Shown: in pieces, positions 36,858-45,952 of the stretch
How the letters are laid out: each line of letters starts with the position of its first letter
How positions within the stretch are numbered: the first letter of the stretch is position 1
NCBI RefSeq assembly: GCF_003194385.1
Contig: NZ_LAPT01000044.1
Location: 1 to 58,518 of the forward strand
Source of the DNA: Pokkaliibacter plantistimulans
GTDB taxonomy: Bacteria; Pseudomonadota; Gammaproteobacteria; Pseudomonadales; Balneatricaceae
DNA: 58,518 bases
Reading direction: 5' to 3'
The notes under the pieces: model-generated
Database searches by the model: none
Seen by the model: the letters and a program-made list of their open reading frames with translations, nothing else
Told to the model about the DNA's origin: nothing
Position numbers and translations under genes: made by a program

Positions 36858-39467
36858 TCAGGCCAGACTCTTACTTACGATTTCGTATACATCCTTGGAT
36901 AACGGCTGTGCCGCAATACGCTCCAGCGCTGCACGCATCTGCGCCTGACGTGCAGCCGGATACCGGCGCCAGCGGGTCAATGGCGTCACCATACGTGATG
37001 CCAGTTGTGGATTCATCGGGTCAAGATGGATCACCTGATCCGCCAGGAACTCATAGCCAGCACCGTCAGCGCGGTGGAAACCGACCGAACTCTGGCCGTA
37101 AGCCCCAAGCACCGAGCGGACCTTGTTAGGGTTACGCCAGTCGAAGGCTGCATGCTGTAACAGACTCTGTACCTTGGCCAGCGTTCCCTCCCCCGCTACC
37201 GACGCCTGGAGTGACAACCACTGGTTGACGACCAGCGCATCCTCACTCCAGCGCCCGTAGAACTGCTCCAGCAGTTCATCAGCCACTGTGGTGAACGGAC
37301 TGTGCACCACAGCGGCCAGGGCTCCCATGCTGTCAGTCATGTTATCAGCTTCAGCGTATTGCTGCCGCACCAGCTCCAGCGCCTCTTCACGCTCGGTCGC
37401 CAGCAGGTAACCGAGACACAGATTGTTCAACGCACGCTGACCGATAGACGATCCGTGGAAGGCATAGACACCATCCGGTTCGGTAGCATGGTAACGCTCA
37501 CGGAAACGCGCACAGAGTGCATCGGCAAGTACTTTCCGTACCCGGCGACGGGCCTGATGAATGGCCTCCACGTCGATAACCTGGGCATTCTCAGCCAGAT
37601 AAGCCTCGCTAGGCAGTGTCAGCACCTTGGCGGCCACGGCATAGTCCAGATCGGTATCGTCCAGCACCCGCTCAAACGCTGCGATCAGCGCCGGATCAAC
37701 CTCTAACTCTTCGCCTGCCTGAATCGCGCCAATCTGCTCCTGCAGGATAGCCATAGCCAGACGCTGACCCGCTTCCCAGCGATTGAAGCCATCGGTATCG
37801 TGGCTCATCAGGAAGCTCAACTCCTCGCGACTATAGGGATAGTCCAGTTTCACTGGTGCAGAGAATCCGCGCAGCAGGCTGGGAATCGGTCGCTGGGTGA
37901 TACCTTTGAACATGAAGCGCTGTTCCGCTTCGGTGACATCCAGCACCAGGGTAGAGTCCCCCTGCAGGTGATGCTCGGTGCCATCGGGGTACAGCAGGCC
38001 AACAGCCAGTGGAATATGGAATGGCAATTTCTGCTCCTGACCGGGAGTGGCCGGGCAGCTCTGGCGGACATCCAGATAGTAGGTCCCTGTCGCGGCATCA
38101 TACTCATCAGTCACCTGCAGGCGCGGTGTGCCCGCCTGCGTGTACCAGCGCATGAACTGGGTCAGGTCACGACCACTGACTTCTTCCATGCAGCGCACGA
38201 AGTCATCACAGGTAACGGCCTGGCCATCAAAGCGCTCAAAGTACAGATCACTGCCCTGACGGAACAGCTCCGCACCCAGCAGCGTGTGGATCATGCGTAC
38301 CACTTCTGCGCCTTTCTCATAGATGGTCAGGGTGTAGAAGTTGGAAATTTCCATGTAGTTATCAGGGCGTACAGGATGGGAGGTCGGGCCTGCATCCTCG
38401 GCAAACTGTGCCGTACGCAACAGGGTCACATCCTCAATACGTTTGACGGCTGCTGAGCCCATATCGGAAGAAAACTGACTGTCACGGAATACCGTGAAGC
38501 CCTCTTTCAGACTGAGCTGGAACCAGTCTCGGCAAGTCACACGGTTGCCGGACCAGTTGTGGAAGTATTCGTGGGCGACGATGGCTTCAATACGCTGAAA
38601 ACCGGCATCAGTCGTGGTATCGGCACGGGCCAGCACACAGGAAGAGTTGAAGATATTGAGACTTTTGTTCTCCATCGCACCCATGTTGAAGTCATCAACC
38701 GCGACGATATTGAACAGGTCCAGATCGTACTCACGACCGTAGGCTTCCTCGTCCCACTTCATTGAGCGCTGCAGCGCGCCCATGGCAAATTCTGTCTTGC
38801 TGATGTTCCTGGCTTCGGTGTACAGACGCAGTGTCACCGCACGCCCGCTCATGGTGGTGAAGCTGTCTTCGATGTGTTGCAGATCTCCAGCCACAAGGGC
38901 AAACAGATAGCTCGGCTTGCGGAAAGGGTCATGCCATACAGCAAAGTGACGGCCATTTTCCAGCTCACCCTGCTCCACCAGATTACCGTTGGACAGCAAC
39001 ACCGGATACAGCGCCTTGTCGGCCTCGATACGCGTGGTGAACACACTCATGACATCGGGACGGTCGGGATAGAGCGTAATCTGACGGAAGCCTTCCGCCT
39101 CACACTGAGTGCAATACATGCTGCTGGATTTGTACAAGCCTTCGAGCGTGGTGTTGTTCTGCGGCTGCAACTGGGTCAGGACAGTCAGGGTCGCTTCATC
39201 GGGCACCGCTTCGATAACCCAGTCTTCACCACTCACCCGATAGCCAGACTCATGCAACAGCTCTCCGTTGACCTCAACACGCAACACCTCGGCATGCTGC
39301 CCACCATTGAGTACCAGTTGCCCGGGGTGCTGACGTTTTATATGCAGATTGCTGCGAACCTGACACTGCTCCTCGAACAGGGAGAACGTCAGCTCGACAC
39401 TTTCCACACTGAATGCAGGCGGCTGGTAATCCTTCAGATAAACTGTTTTGGCGTTATCCTGACTCAT
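36858..39467 (-). CDS. pepN: aminopeptidase N
   Basis: An 869-residue M1-family zinc aminopeptidase. The exopeptidase motif GAMENKSLNIF and the zinc site HEYFHNWSGNRVTCRDWFQL with the downstream glutamate in LKEGFTVFRD are intact. The N-terminal YCTQCEAEGFRQITLYPDRP and C-terminal helical domain have E. coli PepN character and length. It removes N-terminal residues from cytosolic peptides. It starts a minus-strand block of DUF2797, YeaC, glpG, phosphatase and nadK seen upstream in the same order in Pseudomonas. Confidence 0.96.
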   Translation of the reverse strand: MSQDNAKTVYLKDYQPPAFSVESVELTFSLFEEQCQVRSNLHIKRQHPGQLVLNGGQHAEVLRVEVNGELLHESGYRVSGEDWVIEAVPDEATLTVLTQLQPQNNTTLEGLYKSSSMYCTQCEAEGFRQITLYPDRPDVMSVFTTRIEADKALYPVLLSNGNLVEQGELENGRHFAVWHDPFRKPSYLFALVAGDLQHIEDSFTTMSGRAVTLRLYTEARNISKTEFAMGALQRSMKWDEEAYGREYDLDLFNIVAVDDFNMGAMENKSLNIFNSSCVLARADTTTDAGFQRIEAIVAHEYFHNWSGNRVTCRDWFQLSLKEGFTVFRDSQFSSDMGSAAVKRIEDVTLLRTAQFAEDAGPTSHPVRPDNYMEISNFYTLTIYEKGAEVVRMIHTLLGAELFRQGSDLYFERFDGQAVTCDDFVRCMEEVSGRDLTQFMRWYTQAGTPRLQVTDEYDAATGTYYLDVRQSCPATPGQEQKLPFHIPLAVGLLYPDGTEHHLQGDSTLVLDVTEAEQRFMFKGITQRPIPSLLRGFSAPVKLDYPYSREELSFLMSHDTDGFNRWEAGQRLAMAILQEQIGAIQAGEELEVDPALIAAFERVLDDTDLDYAVAAKVLTLPSEAYLAENAQVIDVEAIHQARRRVRKVLADALCARFRERYHATEPDGVYAFHGSSIGQRALNNLCLGYLLATEREEALELVRQQYAEADNMTDSMGALAAVVHSPFTTVADELLEQFYGRWSEDALVVNQWLSLQASVAGEGTLAKVQSLLQHAAFDWRNPNKVRSVLGAYGQSSVGFHRADGAGYEFLADQVIHLDPMNPQLASRMVTPLTRWRRYPAARQAQMRAALERIAAQPLSKDVYEIVSKSLA

Positions 39468-39624
39468 TATTTACCTCTCCGTAATCCTGATTCTTATTGA
39501 ATTCGGTATCTTGCAAAAATCGCTCACGCACTGCGTTGCTTGTAACGACATGGCATCTGACTACATAGCAGCACAGCATGTCAGGCCGTTTACCGCCTGA
39601 TGACCTGAGCAGAAAATGCCCGCG

Positions 39625-40569
39625 TTATCTGACCGCGATCTGCACCTCGTAGGCAGTGAACTTGCGGATATTGATGACACCGGTATCCAGCAGCCAGTAC
39701 TGGCCTTTAATGCCCAGCAGGGTGCCGCTGATTTCAGCTGTCTTATCCAGATTCAGCGCTTTGATCTTGTCGGGATACCTTAACACCGGATAGCGAATAT
39801 GGGCTGTCTGCACATCTGTTACAGGTTGTAAGGACTGCAGCCCGAAACGCTGACTCAGGCCATTCAACTCGGTAGCAAAGCGCTCGAACAGCTCATCTCG
39901 CAACACCTGCAGATCAACCTCTTCTGGCTCGCCTTTGAGCATGCGTTGCCAGGCAGTGCGGTCACTCATACAGGTACGCAGCAGTGCCTCTACACATCCG
40001 GCCTGATGACGAGTGCGTGTTCGCATGATCGGCAAGGCCCAGGAGGCCCCCTGATCCAGCCATCGGGTAGGCAGCTGACTGTAGCGGGTGATGCCCACTT
40101 TGGTGGCTGAGGTATTGGAAAGGTAAACGAAGTGGTCATTCATGCAGACCGACTCCGCCCACTCCGGCTCCCGACAGGTTCCCTGATCGTAGTGACAGGT
40201 CACCGGATCCATCATGCAGGTATCACAACTGGCCAGACGGCTAAAACAGGGATAGCAGTACCCCTGATTAAAGCTTTTGCGGGTCAGCCGTCCGCACTCT
40301 ACGCAGTGAATCGCCCCCGTAAAACGCAGCTTTACTTCGCGGCCCAGCAACGACGACATCAACAGCGGCGTTGCACTGGCATCACCCTGATTGCGCAGAT
40401 GCAGGCTGTAGGTCACTGCGCCACTGCCGTCTGCTGCCAGCTCGGCAGCCATCTTGCGCAGATTGCCCTGTGCCAGAATAGACCACTCTGGCGATATGGA
40501 AACGGCGCTGTGCCCGATGCCATTAGCCTCAGCACCCGCTGGTGCTGCAATAAACAGATCCCCGGTCAT
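39625..40569 (-). CDS. DUF2797 protein
   Basis: A 314-residue protein with paired cysteines in HCVECGRLTRKSF, YCYPCFSRLASCDTCM and HYDQGTC that probably bind zinc, followed by VYLSNTSATKVGITR and QLPTRWLDQGASWALPI, the DUF2797 core; the latter resembles a GIY-YIG-like start but without clear catalytic residues. Function is unknown. Its ATG overlaps the YeaC-family stop by one base (TGATG), so it is translated with that gene. Confidence 0.75.
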   Translation of the reverse strand: MTGDLFIAAPAGAEANGIGHSAVSISPEWSILAQGNLRKMAAELAADGSGAVTYSLHLRNQGDASATPLLMSSLLGREVKLRFTGAIHCVECGRLTRKSFNQGYCYPCFSRLASCDTCMMDPVTCHYDQGTCREPEWAESVCMNDHFVYLSNTSATKVGITRYSQLPTRWLDQGASWALPIMRTRTRHQAGCVEALLRTCMSDRTAWQRMLKGEPEEVDLQVLRDELFERFATELNGLSQRFGLQSLQPVTDVQTAHIRYPVLRYPDKIKALNLDKTAEISGTLLGIKGQYWLLDTGVINIRKFTAYEVQIAVR

Positions 40570-40844
40570 CAGTGTTTGATGATTAGGCTAGGATCTTTCT
40601 TGCCCAATGCGGCGAGCGGGTCTGAACCATGCTGGGTGCCATCGGCACGAGTGCGGTCGATAAAACCGATACGCTCGCTTTCTGGCAGGTTCACTTCACT
40701 CCAGGTAATGATGGCCTCCAGGCACAGGCTGCGCTGCTCTTCAGTAAGGCGCTGACCATTAGGCCACTTGCCCAGTTCAACAGCACGCTTGAGGTTTTCA
40801 TAGATTTCGGGGGTCATCGACCGCACCAGCGATTCATAATCCAT
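40569..40844 (-). CDS. YeaC/DUF1315-family protein
   Basis: From the ATG at 40844 (AAAGGTAA upstream) this is a 91-residue protein with the family block MTPEIYENLKRAVELGKWPNG, then LTEEQRSLCLEAIITWSEVN and PESERIGFID. The family is small, soluble and of unknown function, and is found across gammaproteobacteria. The open frame extends 28 codons further upstream, but family members start at MDYE. It is coupled to the DUF2797 gene by a one-base overlap and follows glpG. Confidence 0.8.
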   Translation of the reverse strand: MDYESLVRSMTPEIYENLKRAVELGKWPNGQRLTEEQRSLCLEAIITWSEVNLPESERIGFIDRTRADGTQHGSDPLAALGKKDPSLIIKH

Positions 40845-40953
40845 CGATATTACCTTTATTACTCTGGCCAGATCGCCACGAGTTTTGACTACTTTCAAGT
40901 AGGTTTGGAACAATACTTCCTCAGCCATACCGGCAAAGGTGGTCAGGCTGTCG

Positions 40954-41592
40954 TTATCGCACGCTCTGTGGACGGAGCAAGTGAGTGCCGAAGGCTAGTA
41001 GCAAGCCACTGCACAGACCTGCCAGATGAGCCTCGTTCCCCACTTGCCCCATCCCCAGTGAAGCGGGAACATCCAGATAGCCTAATACCAGCCAGAAAAT
41101 CATGAAGCCAAAAAGAGCTGGAGGCATATTCAATGACTGCACAGGGCGCAGACGATCCCACAACCAGATAAAACCCAGCAAGCCATACACGACACCAGAC
41201 AAACCACCAAACATCACCACACCAGCCCAGTACTGTGCCAGATTCGAGATAACGCCAACGCCAGCTATCGCCAGTAACAGCCAGATACGACCAAAAGCAG
41301 GCTCCAGGCGTTTACCCGACTCCCAAATCCACAGACTATTGAAAACGATATGCAGCAAGCTGAAGTGCAGAAACATTGGCGTCAGCAGACGCCACCACTG
41401 GCCTGACTCCAGCGTCAGCTGCAACGTCCCTGCGAAAGCCTGATTACCCAAGATGTGAACCGGCACAATGGTGAACCAGAAAAAAGTCTCGGTATAGTCA
41501 CCCATCCCTGTCAGCAAAGTGATCGCCAGAGCCAGCAACAGCACACTGATGGTAACGGGCAACTGTCTCCACAGACGCAGAAAGCCATTCAT
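40954..41592 (-). CDS. glpG: rhomboid intramembrane serine protease, GlpG-like
   Basis: A 212-residue, six-helix membrane protein. HFSLLHIVFNSLWIW, the catalytic serine motif FGGLSGVVYGLLG (Ser132) and the catalytic histidine in NEAHLAGLCSG (His189) match GlpG. The cytoplasmic N-terminal domain of E. coli GlpG is absent, so this is the short bacterial form. It cleaves membrane-protein substrates within the bilayer; natural targets are unknown. The ATG overlaps the end of the phosphatase gene by 4 bases (ATGA). Confidence 0.88.
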   Translation of the reverse strand: MNGFLRLWRQLPVTISVLLLALAITLLTGMGDYTETFFWFTIVPVHILGNQAFAGTLQLTLESGQWWRLLTPMFLHFSLLHIVFNSLWIWESGKRLEPAFGRIWLLLAIAGVGVISNLAQYWAGVVMFGGLSGVVYGLLGFIWLWDRLRPVQSLNMPPALFGFMIFWLVLGYLDVPASLGMGQVGNEAHLAGLCSGLLLAFGTHLLRPQSVR

Positions 41593-42587
41593 AAACTAAT
41601 GGGAACCTCTTGCAGCTCAGTATCGTTGGGTTTGACATCAACCCAGACAAATTTACCAGGATGAATGCGATGCTCGGTGTCCATACGATACGCCACCAGC
41701 TTGCCGTATTTGACGGCACTGTAGTCCAGGCAGGCGATATTGTTGGTCAGCGGTGCAGGGTGCCCTTCCCGCCAGTAGTGGCCGATAAACAGCGGCGGAT
41801 GTTCTGCTCCGTAATAGAGCAGTCTGGCACGGTCATGACTGCTTATTGGCATGACGGCGATGTCTTCTGGCAGGGGGTCCGGCTGAAACAGCACCTCGCC
41901 GTATGTCTGCGGGTTGTCCAGCCAGTAGCTGGTACGAAAGAAGCGGCGATGCACACCGTCGCGGCTGGAGATAAAGCGCCCGTCCGGCAAGCGCAGATCG
42001 GTACCACGCATCAGGCGCTCTGCCACGTCAAACTCGAAACTGCCCGGCGTCACTGAGCGCAGCAGAAACTCATGATCCATCACGCCGTTCGGGCAGCGCT
42101 CTGCAAAACGTCGTATCAGCGCTTCGTCCCAACAGGCATGCACCACCCGAAAGTGGGTTTCCTCAATGAACAGCGGCAAGGTCATAAACCACTGCAGGAA
42201 CGTATCCCACTCATGCTGATACAGCGCGAACTGCGCCAGGGTTTCACGAATCATTCGCTCGTGACGAGCATTATGCTCGCGCAGCGGCTGCTTTCCCGGC
42301 CCCTTATCAGTATGAGTGCAATAACAGATGGCGTTGTATTCATGGTTACCCATGACCATCCGCGCCTCGCCTGCGTCGACCATATTCTTGACGATATGCA
42401 GCGCCTCACGGATACGCGGACCACGGTCAACAATATCACCGAGGAAAATCGCTTTGCGCTGGGGATGCCTGAACACACCGTCACACTGACGGTAGCCCAG
42501 TTTTTTTAACAGCCGCACCAGGGTATTGGCACAACCATGTACATCACCGATCAGATCGAAGCCTGAGGAATCCTGCTGTAGCCCCAC
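41589..42587 (-). CDS. calcineurin-like metallophosphoesterase
   Basis: About 332 residues from the GTG at 42587. The five phosphoesterase motifs are in order: FDLIGDVHGCANT, FLGDIVDRGP, VMGNHEYNA, VHACWDE and FIGHYWREG. This set resembles PrpE/diadenosine-tetraphosphatase-type serine/threonine phosphatases, but the substrate is not known. An ATG at 42638 is possible, but it overlaps nadK by 50 bases and has no good ribosome site, while GGGAGGG precedes the GTG. It sits between nadK and glpG, as in Pseudomonas, and is coupled to glpG by a 4-base overlap. Confidence 0.78.
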   Translation of the reverse strand: MGLQQDSSGFDLIGDVHGCANTLVRLLKKLGYRQCDGVFRHPQRKAIFLGDIVDRGPRIREALHIVKNMVDAGEARMVMGNHEYNAICYCTHTDKGPGKQPLREHNARHERMIRETLAQFALYQHEWDTFLQWFMTLPLFIEETHFRVVHACWDEALIRRFAERCPNGVMDHEFLLRSVTPGSFEFDVAERLMRGTDLRLPDGRFISSRDGVHRRFFRTSYWLDNPQTYGEVLFQPDPLPEDIAVMPISSHDRARLLYYGAEHPPLFIGHYWREGHPAPLTNNIACLDYSAVKYGKLVAYRMDTEHRIHPGKFVWVDVKPNDTELQEVPISL

Positions 42588-42588
42588 A

Positions 42589-43470
42589 TCACCCTCCCTG
42601 ATCGGCAGTCCATCCAAGTTTGTTCCGACAGGTATCATAGAAGTTGTAGTTGACCGGATGAATCAGACGCAGTTTGTGCGGCCGCTTGTGGATACGAATC
42701 ACGTCGCCCGGTGCACAGTTGATATGAATCTGACCGTCGCAGCTTATATGGGGATAGGTCGCGTTCTTTTCACTGACGACAATTTTCAGCTCGGCGTTAC
42801 CGTCTACCACGATAGGGCGACTGCTCAGGGTGTGGGGGAACATGGGCACGATGACAATGGCATCCAGCTTGGGATGCATGATGGGCCCACCACCGGAAAG
42901 GGAATACGCTGTCGAGCCAGTGGGCGTTGAGATAATCAGGCCATCGGAGCGCTGGTGATAGACAAACTGGCCATCGATATAGAGGTCGAAGGCAATCATA
43001 CGCGTTGACTTGCCGGGATGCAGAATGACATCGTTCAGGCCAATACCCTCGCCGATGACTTCGTCTTTACGTCGTACCTGCGCACCGATAAGAAAGCGGC
43101 TTTCCGAGGTATAGCGACCCGCCAGCACATCCATCATTTTCTCTTCGACTTCATCCGGCGAAATGTCCGTCAGAAAGCCCAGACGCCCGCGGTTGACACC
43201 CACTACTGGCACACCGTGTTTGGCCAGCGCACGCGCGGCGCCGAGCAGCGAACCATCACCGCCGACAACGACGACCAGATCAGTGATCTCACCCATGATT
43301 TTCATACCCGCCACCTGTTGATTGTGACCGGGCATGACCGAGGCAATACTCTCTTCCAGTATCGGGTTTAATCCCTGCTGCTGCAGAAAGCGCGATAAGC
43401 GTCTGACGGTGTCGATCACCTGAGGGCTTCCCAGGCGGCCGATCAGACCTACATTGTGAAACTGTTCCAT
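42589..43470 (-). CDS. nadK: NAD kinase
   Basis: A 293-residue enzyme that makes NADP from NAD and ATP. VVVGGDGSLLGAARAL carries the GGDG phosphate motif; LNDVILHPGKSTRMI, STPTGSTAYSLSGGGPIMHP and the C-terminal PHKLRLIHP blocks complete the fold. Length fits the family. It is the first gene of the run nadK-phosphatase-glpG-YeaC-DUF2797 on the minus strand. The stop codon lies next to the start of the phosphatase gene. Confidence 0.96.
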   Translation of the reverse strand: MEQFHNVGLIGRLGSPQVIDTVRRLSRFLQQQGLNPILEESIASVMPGHNQQVAGMKIMGEITDLVVVVGGDGSLLGAARALAKHGVPVVGVNRGRLGFLTDISPDEVEEKMMDVLAGRYTSESRFLIGAQVRRKDEVIGEGIGLNDVILHPGKSTRMIAFDLYIDGQFVYHQRSDGLIISTPTGSTAYSLSGGGPIMHPKLDAIVIVPMFPHTLSSRPIVVDGNAELKIVVSEKNATYPHISCDGQIHINCAPGDVIRIHKRPHKLRLIHPVNYNFYDTCRNKLGWTADQGG

Positions 43471-43710
43471 ACCTGCCTCTTACCTGTGCCTGAGGGCATC
43501 CACCCTGCCGCGATGAAGCATCAACCCCAGAAAAACCGCCACACACTACTGCCTAAGCGGGTGTTCAGCAACCCCAAAGCCCCCTGCTGCCTGCCCGTAA
43601 CCAGCAACACTTAATTTAGCAGCCATCCTGCTCATGCTCACGGTTTCCGCAGAGGGATACTGGCTCATATAAGCAAGGTAAAAAGACGTTCGTGACCAAT
43701 ACAGGCTTTA

Positions 43711-43724
43711 TTGATCTGTATCAC
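43711..43724. promoter_or_regulatory. FNR/ANR-like box near the candidate small RNA
   Basis: TTGATCTGTATCAC matches the FNR/ANR consensus TTGAT-N4-ATCAA at nine of ten fixed positions. It shares TTGATCTGT with the site upstream of ccoN. A class II start would fall near 43759, inside the first hairpin, which fits poorly, so the target and direction are not settled. Confidence 0.4.
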
Positions 43725-43742
43725 AGAGGCACTACCCGCTCT

Positions 43743-43870
43743 GGAGTATCGTCACTTTCGTGCTGAAGATACTTCACCAAAGAGCAATCAGGGACGCATT
43801 GCCTGAAGTTCAAGCAGACACCTCTTGCAATCACAGCCTCTTCCTCCCCTGGCAGAGGCTTTTCTTTTTC
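43743..43870 (+). ncRNA. candidate small RNA with hairpin and terminator
   Basis: A stem of 8 pairs (GGAGTATC with GATACTTC, one G-U) at 43743-43775 encloses a small inner hairpin (CAC-tttc-GTG). After about 60 unpaired bases a terminator hairpin follows (AGCCTCT/AGAGGCT, 43835-43860, then TTTCTTTTT). No open reading frame of note lies inside. This looks like a short independent transcript or a leader of the HAD gene 200 bases on. The terminator makes a small RNA more likely than a leader. Nothing resembling 6S, CrcZ or RsmY/Z was recognised. Confidence 0.35.
43835..43870 (+). terminator. terminator of the candidate small RNA
   Basis: AGCCTCT pairs with AGAGGCT across a 12-base loop and is followed by TTTCTTTTT on the plus strand. 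On the minus strand no T run follows, so it points to plus-strand transcription. Confidence 0.7.
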
Positions 43871-44069
43871 TCGCCTCGCTCTCCAAACCAACGCAAGCAT
43901 CATGGTGAATGTAACACGTACTCTCGTCTGCAGAACCTGTACCAACATGGTTGAACCTTCGCTTTGACAGGCACATAGAACACCTGACCAGCAGGTCTAT
44001 TTTTTGTGCATGTATCAGAATTTTGGCATCATGCGGCCTGCATCCGCCCTAGTCAGTGAGGCTTATACC

Positions 44070-44633
44070 ATGTCGTCCAAAGTTGTTGTGCTGGATATCG
44101 ATGACGTCCTTACCATCACCCGCGAAAAGGTTTATGAAGCCATGCGTGCTGCGTCAGGCAAAGATATCCACTGGCAGCACTGGAGCGAATACGACCTGCG
44201 TCTACGCTTTGAGATGACTCACGAAGACATCATGGATGTGTTCAACAGCCACGACATCATCAATCAGGTCGACCCCGAGCCCGATGCGGCCCCCTTTATC
44301 AATCTCTGCCGGGATGCAGGCTACCGCGTTGTCGCCTTGACAGCACGCGGCTGGCACCCTGATGCGGATCTGCATACCTGGGCCTACTTCGAGCGTTATC
44401 AATTAAAGGTGGATGAACTGCACATCTGCACGCCTGTGGAATGCAAATCTGACTACATTCGCCAGCTGGGGAATGTTCACCTCTATGTGGATGACCATCT
44501 GCGCCACATCATGAATGTCCGTGAGAAAACCGATAACGTGCGCCATCTGGTGCTAATGGACCGTCCCTGGAACCAGACTGAGGAACCCATTGAGCGGGTA
44601 TTCCAGTTGTCAGAATGCCAACGCTTCCTGTAG
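44070..44633 (+). CDS. HAD-superfamily 5'(3')-deoxyribonucleotidase-like protein
   Basis: From the ATG at 44070 it has 187 residues. The catalytic VVVLDIDDVLTITREK (Asp9, Asp11) opens a HAD fold like 5'(3')-deoxyribonucleotidases (NT5C). VVALTARGWHPD supplies motif II threonine, and VHLYVDDHLRHI the acidic motif IV. Such enzymes dephosphorylate nucleotides such as dUMP or dTMP, but the substrate here is not established. The frame could start at 44004, but the added residues do not resemble the family. It lies before the copper-handling genes and after the terminator of the candidate small RNA. Confidence 0.72.
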   Translation: MSSKVVVLDIDDVLTITREKVYEAMRAASGKDIHWQHWSEYDLRLRFEMTHEDIMDVFNSHDIINQVDPEPDAAPFINLCRDAGYRVVALTARGWHPDADLHTWAYFERYQLKVDELHICTPVECKSDYIRQLGNVHLYVDDHLRHIMNVREKTDNVRHLVLMDRPWNQTEEPIERVFQLSECQRFL

Positions 44634-44770
44634 TCCGCGTTTAACGATGAAACCGACCCAACATGGCGTCTTTCAGCAGGGTGCGACATTTTGTCTCATC
44701 CCGCTGTCTTGCCTTACCACGTACACTGCGGGTCGTTTTACCCATGAGATCATCCAGCGTGATGTCAGGC

Positions 44771-45289
44771 ATGACAGCTGAGAGCAAGGCGCCACTGCCT
44801 CGTGCGCTGATCGGTATTACTGGTGCAGCTTTCTTGTTGCTGGTAACGCTGTTTGGCTCACGCTGGCTGTCAACACACAATGGCGACACCACGCTGAATG
44901 CACCGGTTTGTCAGCTAGCTGCGGGCGAACAGGAATGTTCATTCCAGCTGAAAGACAGCGCGAAGACGATGAGTTTCAGGCTGGCCTCCTCACATATTGC
45001 GCTGACTGAACCGGTTCCCTTTGTCATCCGTGTATCTTCCGGCTGGCCAGTCGACAGGGTTGAAATGGATCTGCAGGGGCGCGATATGTATATGGGCCTC
45101 AATCACTCCGAGGCGGTTAGACAAGCAGCGGATGACGAACGGTCCAGTACATCAGGTGGCAGTCTGTTTAGCGGAAATATTGTCGTCCCAGCCTGCACAA
45201 CAGGCACCATGGTATGGCAGGCACTGATTACCGCCACCAGCGGCAATCAAACGTTCAAGGCAGCAGTTGAATTCAAGGCTCCTCAATGA
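44771..45289 (+). CDS. membrane-anchored periplasmic protein, YtkA-like, possible copper handling
   Basis: From the ATG at 44771 it has 172 residues, an N-terminal membrane anchor (about residues 12-33) and a small beta-rich periplasmic domain. GRDMYMGLNHSEA (Met106, Met108, His112) and three cysteines (47, 56, 142) are candidate metal ligands. The layout recalls YtkA-like proteins. The stop overlaps the SCO ATG by 4 bases (ATGA), and PCuAC follows, which makes a role in copper handling likely. A start at 44762 is also possible. I would not name a function without that context. Confidence 0.65.
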   Translation: MTAESKAPLPRALIGITGAAFLLLVTLFGSRWLSTHNGDTTLNAPVCQLAAGEQECSFQLKDSAKTMSFRLASSHIALTEPVPFVIRVSSGWPVDRVEMDLQGRDMYMGLNHSEAVRQAADDERSSTSGGSLFSGNIVVPACTTGTMVWQALITATSGNQTFKAAVEFKAPQ

Positions 45290-45897
45290 CAGCAAATAAC
45301 CAGGCACCAGGCAAAATCAACGGATTCTGGGTCGTTTTTCTCATTCTTCTGTGTATAGTTTCTGCCGCCATTGGCTATGAAGCCTATGTCATGAGCCGAC
45401 CCAAAGGTGAATACGGCAACCTTGGCGGAGATTTCACCTTGCAAGGCATCGATGGCCCAGTATCGTTATCCAACTTCAAAGGTAAGGTCGTTGTGCTTTA
45501 CTTCGGCTACACCTCCTGCCCTGATGTATGCCCCACCTCTCTGGCAACACTGGGTCAGGCCATCCGCCTTTTGCCCAAGGATGAACAGAACGATGTTCAA
45601 GGCATTTTCGTCAGTGTCGATCCTGAACGCGATAACCTGCAGAAACTGGCGGATTACTCACGCTTCTTTTACCCCACCATGATCGGCATTACCGGCCAGG
45701 ATAATCAGTTACAAGCCCTGGCGCGTCAGTACGGTGCCTTCTATCGCCGGGTTGAGCTGAAAGACTCCGCTATGGGCTACGCCATGGACCACACCTCCAG
45801 TCTGTATCTGATCAACAAGGACGGAGTACTCAGCAAGGCCATACACCACGGCAGTACGCCCGACCAGATCAAGAACAGTATTCAGGCATTGTTGTAA
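45286..45897 (+). CDS. SCO1/SenC family copper-binding thioredoxin-like protein
   Basis: A 203-residue protein with an N-terminal membrane anchor (about 12-33) and a thioredoxin-like domain. The copper site C-x3-C lies in YTSCPDVCPTS (Cys78, Cys82) and the distal ligand His169 in AMDHTSSLYL. SCO proteins deliver copper to, or reduce, the CuA or CuB site of haem-copper oxidases. It starts within the preceding YtkA-like gene and is followed by PCuAC. The cbb3 oxidase encoded 7 kb on is a likely client. Confidence 0.92.
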   Translation: MTANNQAPGKINGFWVVFLILLCIVSAAIGYEAYVMSRPKGEYGNLGGDFTLQGIDGPVSLSNFKGKVVVLYFGYTSCPDVCPTSLATLGQAIRLLPKDEQNDVQGIFVSVDPERDNLQKLADYSRFFYPTMIGITGQDNQLQALARQYGAFYRRVELKDSAMGYAMDHTSSLYLINKDGVLSKAIHHGSTPDQIKNSIQALL

Positions 45898-45952
45898 TGC
45901 ACCGCCACCCCGGCGCATGACCACACACATTTCACCTCAACGAGAGCACCCC

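Larger units (their letters stand above)
43471..44069. other. 600-base non-coding region with structured RNA candidate
   Basis: No protein gene was found between nadK and the HAD-family gene; the short open frames have no family character. The middle (43711-43870) holds an FNR-like box, a strong hairpin and a terminator (separate entries). The remaining parts must contain the nadK and HAD-gene promoters. A possible -10 (TATAAG, 43668-43673) has only a weak -35. Confidence 0.5.
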
